64,000 bases of DNA from an uncultured Lachnospiraceae bacterium (GTDB taxonomy: Bacteria; Bacillota; Clostridia; Lachnospirales; Lachnospiraceae): contig CANQNN010000010.1 in the NCBI GenBank assembly GCA_947625205.1, positions 24,914-88,913 of the forward strand, written 5' to 3'. The position numbers were made by a program, and so were the translations under genes. This document shows positions 28,701 through 37,656 of the stretch, in pieces. A model generated the notes under the pieces. It was not told where the DNA came from and searched no databases. It saw nothing but the letters and a program-made list of their open reading frames with translations. Within the stretch, counting starts at the first letter, position 1. The number at the start of each line of letters is the position of its first letter.

Positions 28701-28917
28701 TCAGACGATGCGTAAGGATGCTGATTTTGAAGTGATGGATCACATTAGAGTCACTGTGAACGGTAACGATAAGATCGCGCAGATCGCGCAGAAAAATGCG
28801 GCAGTGATCTCCGGAAAGGTTCTGGCAGATGCCATCGTGACGGGTGAGACTCTTTCCGTCCTGAAAGAGTGGAATGTCAACGGGGAGAAAGTCACTATCG
28901 GCGTTGAACGTGTGTAA
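25762..28917 (+). CDS. ileS: Isoleucyl-tRNA synthetase (type 2-like)
   Basis: Charges tRNA-Ile; 1051 residues. HIGH motif at 55-58 (PPTANGKPHIGH), KMSKS at 603-607 (GQKMSKSKGN), the editing-domain TTTPWTLPSN, Zn-type CPRCG pairs, and the anticodon-binding domain in the last third. The wording around HIGH (YTFYDGPPTANGKPHIGH rather than LHDGPPYANG), the GQKMSKSKGN loop and the long C-terminus fit the type 2 IleRS group, which is often less sensitive to mupirocin; this is inference. Start ATG 25762 follows AAAGGAGA. The gene is controlled by the isoleucine T-box upstream. Confidence 0.96.
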   Translation: MYQKVDTNLNFVDREKEICSFWKENNIFKKSVDSRKDGPTYTFYDGPPTANGKPHIGHVLTRVIKDMIPRYRTMKGYMVPRKAGWDTHGLPVELEVEKMLGLDGKEQIEEYGLDPFINKCKESVWKYKGMWENFSETVGFWADMDDPYVTYHDNFIESEWWALKQIWDKGLLYKGFKIVPYCPRCGTPLSSHEVAQGYKSVKERSAVVRFKVVGEDAYFLAWTTTPWTLPSNVALCVNPGETYARVKAADGYTYYMAQALLDTVLGGLSQDGKPAYEVLETYKGTDLEYKEYEPLFACAGVEADRQHKKAHYVTCDDYVTMTDGTGIVHIAPAFGEDDAQVGRKYDLPLVQFVDEKGNMTQQTPYAGLFVKKADPEILKDLDKEGKLFDAPKFEHDYPFCWRCDTPLIYYARESWFIRMTAVRDDLVRNNRTVNWIPESIGEGRFGNWLENIQDWGISRNRYWGTPLNVWECAECGHMESIGSREELRTLSGNPEAETVELHRPYIDGITIPCPKCGRTMKRVPEVIDCWFDSGAMPFAQHHYPFENKELFESQFPAQFISEAVDQTRGWFYSLMAESTLLFNKSPYENVIVLGLVQDENGQKMSKSKGNAVDPFEALETYGADAIRWYFYINSAPWLPNRFHGKAVQEGQRKFLGTLWNTYAFFVLYANIDNFDATKYSLEYDKLPVMDKWLLSRLNTVVGEVDGHLDKYRIPEAARALDEFVDEMSNWYVRRSRERFWAKGMEQDKINAYMTLYTALVTICKCAAPMIPFMTEEIYLNLVKSIDKDAPESIHLCDFPTADEGMIDKKLEADMEEVLKIVVMGRAARNAANIKNRQPVGMMFVKAENTLDDFYQEIVRDELNVKNITFTDDVREFTSYSFKPQLKTVGPKYGKQLNGIREYLSSADGNAAMDELRARGALVFTVDGAQISLSEEDLLIETAQKEGYVSEADNGVTVVLDTNLSAELIEEGFVYEVISKIQTMRKDADFEVMDHIRVTVNGNDKIAQIAQKNAAVISGKVLADAIVTGETLSVLKEWNVNGEKVTIGVERV

Positions 28918-29118
28918 AGAATGCCTGACGCGGGATGAGGCCGTTTCAAGCAATTTGATGAGAAAAATACAAAAAGAGACTTTTTTTACTAACAATTTAA
29001 GCACTTTGCTTATAGCCAAATATACGAATACCATATATAATAGAGTGAAATATGATATGGTGTTTTTCGGTTTTGGTATAAAGCCGGCGGCGTAAAAAGC
29101 GAACGAGGAGGCACATGC

Positions 29119-31626
29119 ATGGCAAAAAAGGCTGCAACGACAACATTTGATACAGAACTTTTTAAAAGAAGTGTTTTATATAATGTAAAGACACTTTACC
29201 GTAAGACCCTGGAAGAAGCGACGGACCAGCAGATCTTTCAGGCAGTATCCTATGCGATCAAAGACGCGGTTGTTGACCAGTGGATGACGACACAGAAGGA
29301 GTTTGACAAGCAGGATTCCAAGATGGTGTATTATCTTTCTATGGAATTCCTGATGGGACGTGCTCTTGGCAATAACATTATCAATCTGCAGGCGTATAAG
29401 GCAGTGAAGGAGGCTCTTGAGGAGCTGGGGCTTGATATCAATATCGTGGAAGATCAGGAGCCGGATGCAGCACTTGGCAACGGCGGTCTGGGCCGTCTTG
29501 CGGCATGCTTCCTGGATTCCCTGGCAACGCTGGGATACGCCGCATACGGCTGCGGTATCCGTTACCGTTACGGTATGTTCAAGCAGGAGATCAAGAACGG
29601 TTATCAGGTGGAAGTGCCGGATAACTGGCTTAAGGACGGTAATCCTTTTGAACTCAGAAGACCCGAATATGCGAAAGAAGTCAGATTTGGCGGTTACGTT
29701 AACGTCTATGTGGATGAGAACGGCAGAAGCAATTTCAGACAGGAAGGATATCAGGCGGTCCGTGCGATCCCCTATGACTTGCCGGTAGTAGGTTACGGCA
29801 ACGGCATTGTCAATACGCTCCGTATCTGGGATGCGGAACCCGTAGAGTGCTTCCAGCTTGATTCTTTTGATAAAGGGGATTATCAGAGAGCCGTTGAACA
29901 GGAGAATCTGGCAAGAAATATCGTCGAGGTGCTTTACCCTAACGATAATCATTATGCCGGCAAAGAGCTTCGTTTAAAACAACAGTATTTCTTTATTTCG
30001 GCGTCCGTGCAGGAAGCGGTAGCCAAATATATGCGTAAGCATGACGACATCAGAAAATTTCATGAGAAAGTTACGTTCCAGCTCAACGATACGCATCCCA
30101 CAGTTGCCGTTGCTGAACTGATGCGTATTCTGATGGATGAGTATTATCTGACATGGGATGAAGCGTGGGAGGTTACGACTAAGACATGCGCGTACACCAA
30201 TCATACGATCATGTCGGAGGCGCTTGAAAAGTGGCCCATTGAGCTTTTCTCCAGACTGCTTCCCAGAGTGTATCAGATCGTGGAGGAGATCAACCGCAGA
30301 TTTGTGGCGCAGATCGAGCAGAGATATCCGGGCAACCAGGATAAAGTACGTAAGATGGCGATCATTTACGACGGTCAGGTGAAGATGGCGCATCTTGCCA
30401 TTGCAGCGGGCTATTCCGTAAACGGCGTGGCGAGATTACATACAGAGATCTTAAAGAACCAGGAGCTGAAGGACTTCTATGAAATGATGCCCGAAAAGTT
30501 CAATAACAAGACGAACGGTATCACCCAGAGACGTTTCCTGCTCCATGCGAATCCGCTTCTGGCCGACTGGGTAACGGCCCATGTGGGAAGCGACTGGATC
30601 ACCGATCTGCCTAAGATCAATAAGCTGAAGATCTATGCGGATGATGAGAAGGCACAGCAGGAGTTCATGAACATCAAGTACCAGAATAAAGTCCGGCTTG
30701 CCAGATATATTCTTGAGCATAACAGTATTGAGGTAGATCCCCGCTCCATTTTTGATGTGCAGGTCAAGAGGCTTCATGAATACAAGCGTCAGCTTTTGAA
30801 TATACTGCACGTTATGTATCTGTACAATGAATTAAAAGAACATCCGAATATAGATTTCTTCCCGAGAACATTTATCTTCGGCGCAAAAGCAGCAGCGGGT
30901 TATATGAATGCCAAGCTGACCATCAAGCTGATCAATTCCGTGGCGGATGTGATCAATAACGATCCGGCGATCAACGGTAAGATCAAGGTAGTGTTTATCG
31001 AGAACTACCGTGTGTCCAATGCGGAGATCATCTTTGCGGCGGCGGACGTATCGGAGCAGATCTCCACGGCGAGTAAAGAGGCGTCCGGCACGGGTAACAT
31101 GAAGTTCATGTTAAACGGTGCGCTGACGATCGGAACGATGGACGGTGCGAATGTAGAGATCGTGGAAGAAGTAGGGGCGGAAAATGCGTTTATCTTCGGT
31201 TTAAGCTCGGATGAAGTCATCCGTTATGAGAACTATGGAGGTTACGATCCGACTGAGATTTTTAACAACGATCCCGATGTGAGAAAGGTCCTGATGCAGC
31301 TCATCAACGGCACGTATGCGCCTAACGATCCCGATCTGTTCAGACCGCTTTACAACTCGCTTCTGAATACACAGAGCACCGCGAAAGCGGATACGTACTT
31401 TATTCTGAAGGATTTTAAGGCATACGCGGAAGCGCAGCAGCGGGTGGAAGAGGCGTACAGAAACGAGAGCGGCTGGGCGAAAAGCGCGATCTTAAACGTG
31501 GCATGCTCTGGCAAGTTCACCTCCGACAGAACCATTCAGGAATATGTGGATGAGATTTGGAAGCTGGATAAGGTTGTGATCCCTAAGACGCCGGTTGTAA
31601 GCGAGAAGAAATTGACGGGCAAATAA
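29119..31626 (+). CDS. glgP: Glycogen/alpha-glucan phosphorylase
   Basis: Releases glucose-1-phosphate from glycogen with phosphate and PLP; 835 residues, full length. Motifs: YYLSMEFLMGRALGNN near the N-terminus, ALGNGGLGRLAACFLDS, LNDTHPTVAVAELMR, and the PLP lysine Lys662 in GTGNMKFMLNG, followed by GTMDGANVEI. GAGGAGG lies before ATG 29119. It stands alone between ileS and an APH-type kinase and is separated by about 26 kb from glgC-glgD, so synthesis and breakdown of glycogen are not in one operon. A TATAAT at 29036-29041 may be its -10 but has no good -35. Confidence 0.96.
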   Translation: MAKKAATTTFDTELFKRSVLYNVKTLYRKTLEEATDQQIFQAVSYAIKDAVVDQWMTTQKEFDKQDSKMVYYLSMEFLMGRALGNNIINLQAYKAVKEALEELGLDINIVEDQEPDAALGNGGLGRLAACFLDSLATLGYAAYGCGIRYRYGMFKQEIKNGYQVEVPDNWLKDGNPFELRRPEYAKEVRFGGYVNVYVDENGRSNFRQEGYQAVRAIPYDLPVVGYGNGIVNTLRIWDAEPVECFQLDSFDKGDYQRAVEQENLARNIVEVLYPNDNHYAGKELRLKQQYFFISASVQEAVAKYMRKHDDIRKFHEKVTFQLNDTHPTVAVAELMRILMDEYYLTWDEAWEVTTKTCAYTNHTIMSEALEKWPIELFSRLLPRVYQIVEEINRRFVAQIEQRYPGNQDKVRKMAIIYDGQVKMAHLAIAAGYSVNGVARLHTEILKNQELKDFYEMMPEKFNNKTNGITQRRFLLHANPLLADWVTAHVGSDWITDLPKINKLKIYADDEKAQQEFMNIKYQNKVRLARYILEHNSIEVDPRSIFDVQVKRLHEYKRQLLNILHVMYLYNELKEHPNIDFFPRTFIFGAKAAAGYMNAKLTIKLINSVADVINNDPAINGKIKVVFIENYRVSNAEIIFAAADVSEQISTASKEASGTGNMKFMLNGALTIGTMDGANVEIVEEVGAENAFIFGLSSDEVIRYENYGGYDPTEIFNNDPDVRKVLMQLINGTYAPNDPDLFRPLYNSLLNTQSTAKADTYFILKDFKAYAEAQQRVEEAYRNESGWAKSAILNVACSGKFTSDRTIQEYVDEIWKLDKVVIPKTPVVSEKKLTGK

Positions 31627-31635
31627 TTGATGGCG

Positions 31636-31666
31636 AGGCTGTTGTCCAATGGGCAGCAGCCTTTTT
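31636..31666 (+). terminator. Rho-independent terminator after glgP
   Basis: Stem AGGCTGTTG / CAGCAGCCT with one G-U pair, nine-base loop and T5 tract. Confidence 0.85.
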
Positions 31667-31728
31667 ATAGTTTGTGCGCAGGTAAAGCGTACGCCGCGTA
31701 AGCCTGCGCCGGACCACGGAGAAGAGGC

Positions 31729-32763
31729 ATGGATAAGGGGCACACTATATTATTTGAGGATAAAGCAGGATGTTTAAGGCTGGCGGATCGGATACTAAAG
31801 TGTTATGAAGGCGCACTTGGAACAGGCTGCTTTCTGGAGCTGCTGCAGTTTTCCGAAAACCGGACTTATCTGGTCCGGGATCCTGCCAGGCATAAGCGCG
31901 CGGTTTTACGTCTTTGCCGGCCCGGTTATCACACAAAGGACGAACTGCAGGCGGAGATCGAATGGCTGTCTGCGCTTAGCCGGGACACATCATCGCGCAG
32001 CTTAAAGCTGCCCGTACCGGTTGCGGACGGTGACGGCGGATATGTGCAGAGCGTGGATGCGGAAGACGGACTTATATATAACGGCGTAGTGTTCCGGTAT
32101 CAGACAGGAAGACTTCTGGACACTTATACGCCGGAGGAGCAGCTGCCTTGGTTTGAGAAGTTAGGCGAGGTGACGGCAGTGCTGCACAGACAGGTTCAGG
32201 GATGGAACGGATCGGGAAATATACAGCGCTTTCACTGGACTTATGAAACGATGCTGGGGAAGCGCGCCATATGGGGAGACTGGCGTGAGATCCCGCGGCT
32301 GACCCGGCAGATGTATGACATCCTTTCAGCGGCGGACAGGATGGTATGTAATAACTTGAAAGCGTATGGAATGGATAAGAGCAAATATGGGCTGATTCAT
32401 GCCGACCTGCGTGCTTCCAATCTCCTGACGGACGGTGACCGGCTCAGGATCATTGACTTTGATGATTGCGGGTATGGGTGGTTTTGGCAGGATCTTGCCG
32501 CATCGCTCAGCTTCATAGAGACGCTGGACATTGTGCAGTTGCTGATTGCCGAGTGGCTTAAGGGCTACGGCAGGATACTAGAACCGGGCGAAGAGGACAG
32601 GCGTATGATCCCGACCTTTATCATGATGAGACGGCTGCAGCTGCTGGCGTGGGTAACAAGCCGGCGCGGTTCAGGCGGGGCGCAGTTTTCGGAAGACGAT
32701 TTTGCCGCCGGCACGGTGGAGCTGGCAGAACGATATTTAGGCGGCTGGCTGAGCGGTATCTGA
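31729..32763 (+). CDS. Aminoglycoside-phosphotransferase-fold kinase (SrkA/homoserine-kinase-like)
   Basis: 344-residue protein kinase-like phosphotransferase. The catalytic loop is HADLRASNLL (about residue 224) and the metal-binding Asp lies in IIDFDDCGYGWF (about 242), both hallmarks of the APH superfamily. The N-lobe has VLRLCRPGYHTKDELQAEIEWL, with the ATP-binding basic residue and helix-C Glu. The arrangement DDCGYGWFWQDLAASL is typical of the SrkA/YihE and ThrB2-like branch rather than of antibiotic kinases, so antibiotic resistance should not be inferred. Substrate unknown. AGAAGAGG precedes the ATG. Transcribed in the same direction as the hydratase, which has its own promoter. Confidence 0.82.
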   Translation: MDKGHTILFEDKAGCLRLADRILKCYEGALGTGCFLELLQFSENRTYLVRDPARHKRAVLRLCRPGYHTKDELQAEIEWLSALSRDTSSRSLKLPVPVADGDGGYVQSVDAEDGLIYNGVVFRYQTGRLLDTYTPEEQLPWFEKLGEVTAVLHRQVQGWNGSGNIQRFHWTYETMLGKRAIWGDWREIPRLTRQMYDILSAADRMVCNNLKAYGMDKSKYGLIHADLRASNLLTDGDRLRIIDFDDCGYGWFWQDLAASLSFIETLDIVQLLIAEWLKGYGRILEPGEEDRRMIPTFIMMRRLQLLAWVTSRRGSGGAQFSEDDFAAGTVELAERYLGGWLSGI

Positions 32764-32819
32764 GGATCAGGAGAACGGTACGGGGTAATGACTGCAGAGA
32801 AGGTTTAGGCAGATATACA

Positions 32820-32848
32820 TTGCACGCAGACCGGATATCTTATATAAT
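32820..32848 (+). promoter_or_regulatory. Sigma-A promoter of the hydratase gene
   Basis: TTGCAC (32820-32825), 17-base spacer, perfect TATAAT (32843-32848), about 45 bases before the ATG. Confidence 0.65.
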
Positions 32849-32892
32849 AAAATTTGGTCAGGAAGTAAAACTGTACCAGCAAGGAGATAAAT

Positions 32893-35193
32893 ATGATGAT
32901 TAAATTATTGGAAGGCGGCGCGTATCTTGTAAACGGGACACAGATCATTCCCGACACTGCGGACGCGGCGGCACAGATCAAAAATAAGACGGGGCGGGAT
33001 GTGTCCAGGAACGCGGCGGCACAGAATACGATGGCATACGGTATTCTGCGCGATCACAATACGTCGGGGAATATGGAGAAGCTGAAGATCAGATTTGATA
33101 AACTGACCTCCCATGATATCACATTTGTAGGTATCATTCAGACCGCCAGGGCTTCGGGACTTAAGAAATTTCCCATCCCCTATGTGCTGACCAACTGCCA
33201 TAATTCCCTATGTGCGGTAGGCGGTACGATCAATGAAGATGACCATATGTTTGGGCTGACTTGTGCGAAGAGGTACGGCGGCGTGTATGTGCCTCCCCAT
33301 CAGGCGGTCATTCATCAGTATGCCCGCGAGATGCTGGCTGGCGGCGGTAAGATGATTCTTGGCTCTGATTCCCATACCCGCTACGGTGCGCTTGGTACAA
33401 TGGCGATGGGAGAGGGCGGCCCCGAGCTTGTAAAACAGCTTTTATCCCAGACGTACGATATCAATATGCCGGGGGTCGTGGGCGTGTATCTGACAGGCGC
33501 TCCCATAAAAGGAGTAGGCCCCCAGGACGTTGCGCTTGCCATTATCGGGGCGGTGTTTGACAACGGATATGTCAAGAACAAGGTTATGGAATTTGTGGGT
33601 CCCGGCGTAGCGTCCTTAAGCGCGGACTTCCGTATCGGCATAGACGTTATGACTACGGAGACCACCTGTCTGTCCTCTATCTGGCAGACGGATGACCGGA
33701 TCAAAGAATTTTATGATATTCACGGCAGGACGGAAGAGTATAAAGAGCTGAAACCGGGCGAAGTGGCTTATTATGACGGAATGATCGAAGTAGATCTGTC
33801 AAAGATCAGGCCGATGATCGCTATGCCGTTCCATCCAAGCAATACATATACCATTGATGAAGTGAATGCGAATCTGAAGGATGTGATCCACGATGTGGAG
33901 GAACGCGCGAAGGTTAGTCTGGACGGTGCGGTCCCTTATTCCTTACAGGATAAGATCGCAGGTGGCAGGTTCCAGGTAGATCAGGGAATCATAGCGGGCT
34001 GCGCGGGCGGCGGATTTGAAAATATATGCGCGGCGGCGGATATTCTGAAAGGCTCCTCTATAGGATCCGATGGATTTACATTAAGTGTATATCCCGCCTC
34101 CATGCCTGTATATATGGAACTGATCAAAAACGGCTGCGCGGCGACTATTCTGGAAACCGGCGCGGTCATGAAGACAGCCTTTTGCGGTCCCTGCTTCGGT
34201 GCGGGCGACACGCCGGCGAACAATGCGTTCAGTATCCGTCACTCGACAAGAAACTTCCCCAACAGGGAAGGTTCCAAGCTGCAGAACGGGCAGATTTCCT
34301 CTGTGGCGCTTATGGATGCCCGCTCTATCGCGGCTACAGCAGCCAACAAAGGTGTGCTTACGCCTGCTACGGAATTTGACGGTGAGATCGGCAGGTACAA
34401 ATATCACTTTGATGCGAGCATATATAAGAACCGCGTGTTTGACTCTAAAGGCGTGGCCGATGAGAGCGTGGAGATTCAGTTCGGTCCCAATATCAAGGAC
34501 TGGCCTGCTATGGGGGAACTGCCGGAGAACCTGGTGCTGCGTGTGGTGTCAGAGATACATGATCCCGTTACCACAACGGATGAATTGATTCCTTCCGGAG
34601 AGACTTCATCCTATCGTTCCAATCCCTTAGGCCTTGCAGAGTTTACTTTGTCCAGGAAAGACCCTGAGTATGTGGGACGCGCAAAGGATATTCAAAAAGC
34701 TGAGAAGGCGAGGATGCAAGGAGAGCATCCGTGTCAGGCTCATCCGGATGTAAAGCCGGTGATGAGTGTGATCAGGAAGACTTTTGCAGACGTATCTCAT
34801 GTAAATACAGGCTTTGGTTCTACGATCTTTGCGGTGAAGCCGGGCGACGGCTCCGCGAGAGAGCAGGCGGCAAGCTGCCAGAAGGTTCTGGGCGGCTGGG
34901 CGAATATCGCAAATGAGTATGCTACCAAGCGTTACCGTTCCAATCTGATCAACTGGGGTATGCTGCCATTCCTGATCCCGGCGGGCGAGCTGCCGTTTAG
35001 GAATCTGGATTATCTGTTTTTCCCCGGAATCAGAAAGGCGGTCGGGGATAAGGCGGATGTGATCAAGGCGTACAAAGTATCCGTGGAAGAAGATAAACTT
35101 ACGGAATTTGAACTTCGTCTGGGTGAATTGACGGACGAAGAGCGGCAGATCATTTTAAAAGGCTGTCTCATCAATTATAACAGAGTAGGCTAA
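32893..35193 (+). CDS. Aconitase-superfamily hydratase (YbhJ-like)
   Basis: 766 residues. It has the aconitase fold pattern: substrate motif [20 protein letters not shown] (about 156), and three candidate 4Fe-4S cysteines, Cys370 in [10 protein letters not shown], Cys431 and Cys434 in [10 protein letters not shown]. The spacing (one Cys, then C-x2-C about 60 residues later) is that of aconitases, but the first motif reads GCAGGG instead of GSCTN. The C-terminal swivel domain is included ([32 protein letters not shown]). The layout resembles the E. coli YbhJ type, whose substrate is not established; true aconitase activity is possible but not shown. AAGGAG precedes ATG 32893. Confidence 0.82.
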   Translation: MMIKLLEGGAYLVNGTQIIPDTADAAAQIKNKTGRDVSRNAAAQNTMAYGILRDHNTSGNMEKLKIRFDKLTSHDITFVGIIQTARASGLKKFPIPYVLTNCHNSLCAVGGTINEDDHMFGLTCAKRYGGVYVPPHQAVIHQYAREMLAGGGKMILGSDSHTRYGALGTMAMGEGGPELVKQLLSQTYDINMPGVVGVYLTGAPIKGVGPQDVALAIIGAVFDNGYVKNKVMEFVGPGVASLSADFRIGIDVMTTETTCLSSIWQTDDRIKEFYDIHGRTEEYKELKPGEVAYYDGMIEVDLSKIRPMIAMPFHPSNTYTIDEVNANLKDVIHDVEERAKVSLDGAVPYSLQDKIAGGRFQVDQGIIAGCAGGGFENICAAADILKGSSIGSDGFTLSVYPASMPVYMELIKNGCAATILETGAVMKTAFCGPCFGAGDTPANNAFSIRHSTRNFPNREGSKLQNGQISSVALMDARSIAATAANKGVLTPATEFDGEIGRYKYHFDASIYKNRVFDSKGVADESVEIQFGPNIKDWPAMGELPENLVLRVVSEIHDPVTTTDELIPSGETSSYRSNPLGLAEFTLSRKDPEYVGRAKDIQKAEKARMQGEHPCQAHPDVKPVMSVIRKTFADVSHVNTGFGSTIFAVKPGDGSAREQAASCQKVLGGWANIANEYATKRYRSNLINWGMLPFLIPAGELPFRNLDYLFFPGIRKAVGDKADVIKAYKVSVEEDKLTEFELRLGELTDEERQIILKGCLINYNRVG

Positions 35194-35414
35194 ACTAAAT
35201 CTGCATAACGGTCGATATATAGGATACAAGGGATGGCTGATCTTGGCCGGACGGCTGTCTTTTGAATCTGAATGCGTACAGACCACGGACGGTGTTTTCA
35301 AGGGAAAAGGATTTACTTTGAGGATGCCGTCCTTTCTATTTGCCATGCATCATGGAGGGTGTAGTCGGTGGCACAGACGGGCGTAGACAGGGTTTGTACA
35401 AGAAGGAGGAAAAC

Positions 35415-36524
35415 GTGAGAATAGATTCCGCAGCAGTGGCGATGGAATCGACCAGAAGCTATGCTTCTGTGACGGGAAAATCGGTGAGCGCTTCCAAGGT
35501 ACGGCGGGCGGGCGGTCCGAATGAAAGTCTCGAGAGTCTTTTCGGGGATCTGATAAACGCAGGCGGGAATACAGAGCAGGCGGAGCAGAGTGAAGAGAGT
35601 GACGGGGATATTGAAAACGCCGAATATGACGCCAGCCTGGAAGATATCACAGCGCACTTTAGAAACGTGTCCAATCCGGGAAGGATCACGGCGGGAAGAA
35701 CGCCGGAAGACGTACTGTACACCATCAGGCAGAGGTGCATCCAGTTTTTGATGGAGCTTTTATTTTCTTTCCGCGGCCAGCCGTTTGAAACCGGAATGTG
35801 GGATACGCAGAGTGTGAATCCGGGAAGCGGTATGGGGTCCGGCAAAACAGTTTATCAGGCGGGAATACTCACTAATCGGTATTATCATATGGAGCAGGAG
35901 AATACGACATTCTCAACGACCGGAACGGTAAAAACGGCGGACGGAAGAGAGCTGTCATTTAATCTTGATCTTACCATGAGCCGACGGTTTGAAGAGTATT
36001 ATGAGGAAACTTATGCCACCGAAAGACTGACATACTGTGATCCGCTTGTGATCAATCTGGATACGGATATCGCGGAAGTCTCGGATCAGAAGTTCTTCTT
36101 TGATCTGGACCAGGACGGCGAGGAGGAAGAAATATCTACATTAAAATCCGGCAGCGGTTATCTGGCGCTTGACCTGAACGGGGACGGGAAGGTCAACGAC
36201 GGCGGCGAGCTTTTCGGCACGAAATCCGGAAACGGTTTTGCGGATCTGGCCGAATATGATTCGGACGGCAACGGATGGATCGATGAGGCGGACGACATAT
36301 GGAATAAACTTCTCATATGGGTTAAGGACGATACGGGAAAAGACGTCCTGTACCACCTGTCTGACCTGGGTGTGGGAGCCATAGGGCTTGGCAACGTGTC
36401 CACGGAGTTCGCCCTTAATTCCGCACAGGATAACCATAATAATGCTATGGTCAGAAACACGGGCATATTCCTGTATGAGAACGGGAACGTGTCCACCGTG
36501 CAGCATCTCGATCTTGCAAGATAA
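35415..36524 (+). CDS. Protein with EF-hand-like calcium-binding loops
   Basis: 369 residues, no signal peptide or membrane helix. The first ~110 residues are polar and probably disordered; 120-230 are unknown. Near residues 253 and 281 lie two acidic loops, LDLNGDGKVNDGGELFG and YDSDGNGWIDEADD, each with the D-x-[DN]-x-D-G spacing of dockerin/EF-hand calcium sites. The same block (SGNGFADLAEYD, then WIDEADDIWNKLLIW) occurs in many unassigned bacterial proteins. GTG 35415 is chosen because AAGGAGG (35403-35409) lies five bases upstream; an in-frame ATG at 35340 has no such site. The 220-base gap before it contains only a loose GGACGG / CCGTCC pairing (35287-35333). Function unknown. Confidence 0.75.
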   Translation: MRIDSAAVAMESTRSYASVTGKSVSASKVRRAGGPNESLESLFGDLINAGGNTEQAEQSEESDGDIENAEYDASLEDITAHFRNVSNPGRITAGRTPEDVLYTIRQRCIQFLMELLFSFRGQPFETGMWDTQSVNPGSGMGSGKTVYQAGILTNRYYHMEQENTTFSTTGTVKTADGRELSFNLDLTMSRRFEEYYEETYATERLTYCDPLVINLDTDIAEVSDQKFFFDLDQDGEEEEISTLKSGSGYLALDLNGDGKVNDGGELFGTKSGNGFADLAEYDSDGNGWIDEADDIWNKLLIWVKDDTGKDVLYHLSDLGVGAIGLGNVSTEFALNSAQDNHNNAMVRNTGIFLYENGNVSTVQHLDLAR

Positions 36525-36537
36525 CAGATGCGTGCGG

Positions 36538-36566
36538 GAATATCACATGAAACACCCGCATAGTAT
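36538..36566 (+). promoter_or_regulatory. Putative sigma-E promoter of spoIID
   Basis: GAATATC (36538-36544) matches the -35 consensus kmATATT at six of seven, and CATAGTAT (36559-36566) matches the -10 CATAnnnT, with a 14-base spacer. SpoIID is a sigma-E gene in Bacillus and Clostridioides. Transcription would begin near 36573, leaving ATG 36586 as the first usable start. Confidence 0.5.
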
Positions 36567-36587
36567 ATTTTATGCGGGGTGTTTCAT
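36547..36587. repeat. Long inverted repeat over the spoIID start region
   Basis: Arms ATGAAACACCCGCAT (36547-36561) and ATGCGGGGTGTTTCAT (36572-36587) pair over 15 bases with one bulged G and a ten-base loop. The right arm contains the likely ribosome binding site GCGGGG and ends in the ATG of spoIID; the loop holds part of the putative -10. It could also serve as a terminator for the upstream gene, but lacks a T run. Confidence 0.75.
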
Positions 36588-37569
36588 GAAAGAAAATAGA
36601 ATCGTCTTAAAAGGAACAAACAAAAGAGATGCCGGAGGCTTTCTTTTGTTTGTTTTTTTATTGCCGTATGTGTGTGCCTGCCTGTGGGGTCACGCGGGCG
36701 TTGAAAAAGAAGCGCTGCAAAGTAAATATAAGGAGGATGCCAACAGCCCGGCGCATTATGTGCAGGCACAGATGGAGTGGGGGCTGTGGGAAATACCGTT
36801 GGAAGAGTACATCGCCTATAAACTGGAATCAGTGATGCCGGAAGCCTGTGAACCTGAGGCAATAAAGGCACAGGCGGTGCTCTTACGGACAGAGATCGTA
36901 AAGATCATGAAGGAAGACGGAACAGGGACGCTGCGCGTATCAGGTGACGGTCTTGATAAATGGTATCGGGCAGGCGAGGAGGAATTGCAGAAGCTTACGC
37001 CGTACAGGCAGGCAGTGAAAGATACGGCGGGACTGTATCTGTGCTATCAGGGCGAACCGATCCAGGCGTCCTATTTTAAAATCAGCAATGGACAGACAAG
37101 AGATGCGTCACAGGTATGGGGGACCCGCAAACTGCCCTATTTAAAGAGTGTACCGTGTGAGCAGGACAAGACGGCACAGGACTTTGAAAGCCGGGTGACT
37201 GTATCCAAAACAAATTTCATACATGAAATACAGACGTATATAGACGGTGAATATTCGGCAGAGCAGCTGTGGGAGGGTATGAACCTGACCTATGATGATT
37301 CGCAGTATGTGACGAATGTATCGTTTGAACGAAACGGGGAGAAAACGGTCGATATAGACGGTGAGACGTTTCGTTATCTGTTTTCACTGCCGTCGGCGTC
37401 CTTTGAGATCGAACAGACGCAGACCCAGATTATTTTTAACGTTACAGGCGTGGGACACGGTTTCGGTATGAGCCAGTATGCGGCTGGCTGTATGGCGTTA
37501 AACGGAAGCACTTACGATCAGATCCTGCAACAATTTTTTTTCGGGACCAGGTTAGCAAAAATTGAATAA
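36586..37569 (+). CDS. spoIID: Stage II sporulation protein D (peptidoglycan lytic transglycosylase)
   Basis: Membrane-anchored enzyme of the engulfment machinery, cutting glycan strands after stem peptides are trimmed. 327 residues: basic start, one membrane segment (FLLFVFLLPYVCACLWG), then the SpoIID domain with PLEEYIAYKLESVMPEA (catalytic Glu region), EAIKAQAVLLRTEIV, SNGQTRDASQVWG, and the end GVGHGFGMSQYAAGCMA. ATG 36586 is preferred over in-frame ATG 36547 because the latter would lie upstream of the putative -10. The normal partners SpoIIM and SpoIIP are not here; a SpoIIQ-like gene follows by 87 bases, an order known from Clostridioides difficile. Confidence 0.92.
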   Translation: MKENRIVLKGTNKRDAGGFLLFVFLLPYVCACLWGHAGVEKEALQSKYKEDANSPAHYVQAQMEWGLWEIPLEEYIAYKLESVMPEACEPEAIKAQAVLLRTEIVKIMKEDGTGTLRVSGDGLDKWYRAGEEELQKLTPYRQAVKDTAGLYLCYQGEPIQASYFKISNGQTRDASQVWGTRKLPYLKSVPCEQDKTAQDFESRVTVSKTNFIHEIQTYIDGEYSAEQLWEGMNLTYDDSQYVTNVSFERNGEKTVDIDGETFRYLFSLPSASFEIEQTQTQIIFNVTGVGHGFGMSQYAAGCMALNGSTYDQILQQFFFGTRLAKIE

Positions 37570-37582
37570 CCTGTCAAAAATG

Positions 37583-37591
37583 GGTAAGACT
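37583..37591 (+). promoter_or_regulatory. Putative sigma-F-type -10 element before the spoIIQ-like gene
   Basis: GGTAAGACT fits the forespore -10 consensus GGnnAnAMT exactly. GAATA at 37564-37568 (14-base spacer, overlapping the spoIID stop) is a fair -35. SpoIIQ is a sigma-F gene in model species. Confidence 0.4.
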
Positions 37592-37656
37592 AACACCATG
37601 TAAACTTGTACAAAAAGCTTATGAACCAAACAATGAACAGTAGGAGGCAGGATTTC

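Noticed and set aside
31729..32763. Aminoglycoside-resistance kinase
   Set aside because: The APH fold is shared by many metabolic kinases; motifs fit the SrkA/ThrB2-like branch better.
35287..35333. Riboswitch or terminator between the hydratase and EF-hand genes
   Set aside because: GGACGG and CCGTCC can pair, but the 35-base loop shows no known riboswitch core and only three T residues follow.
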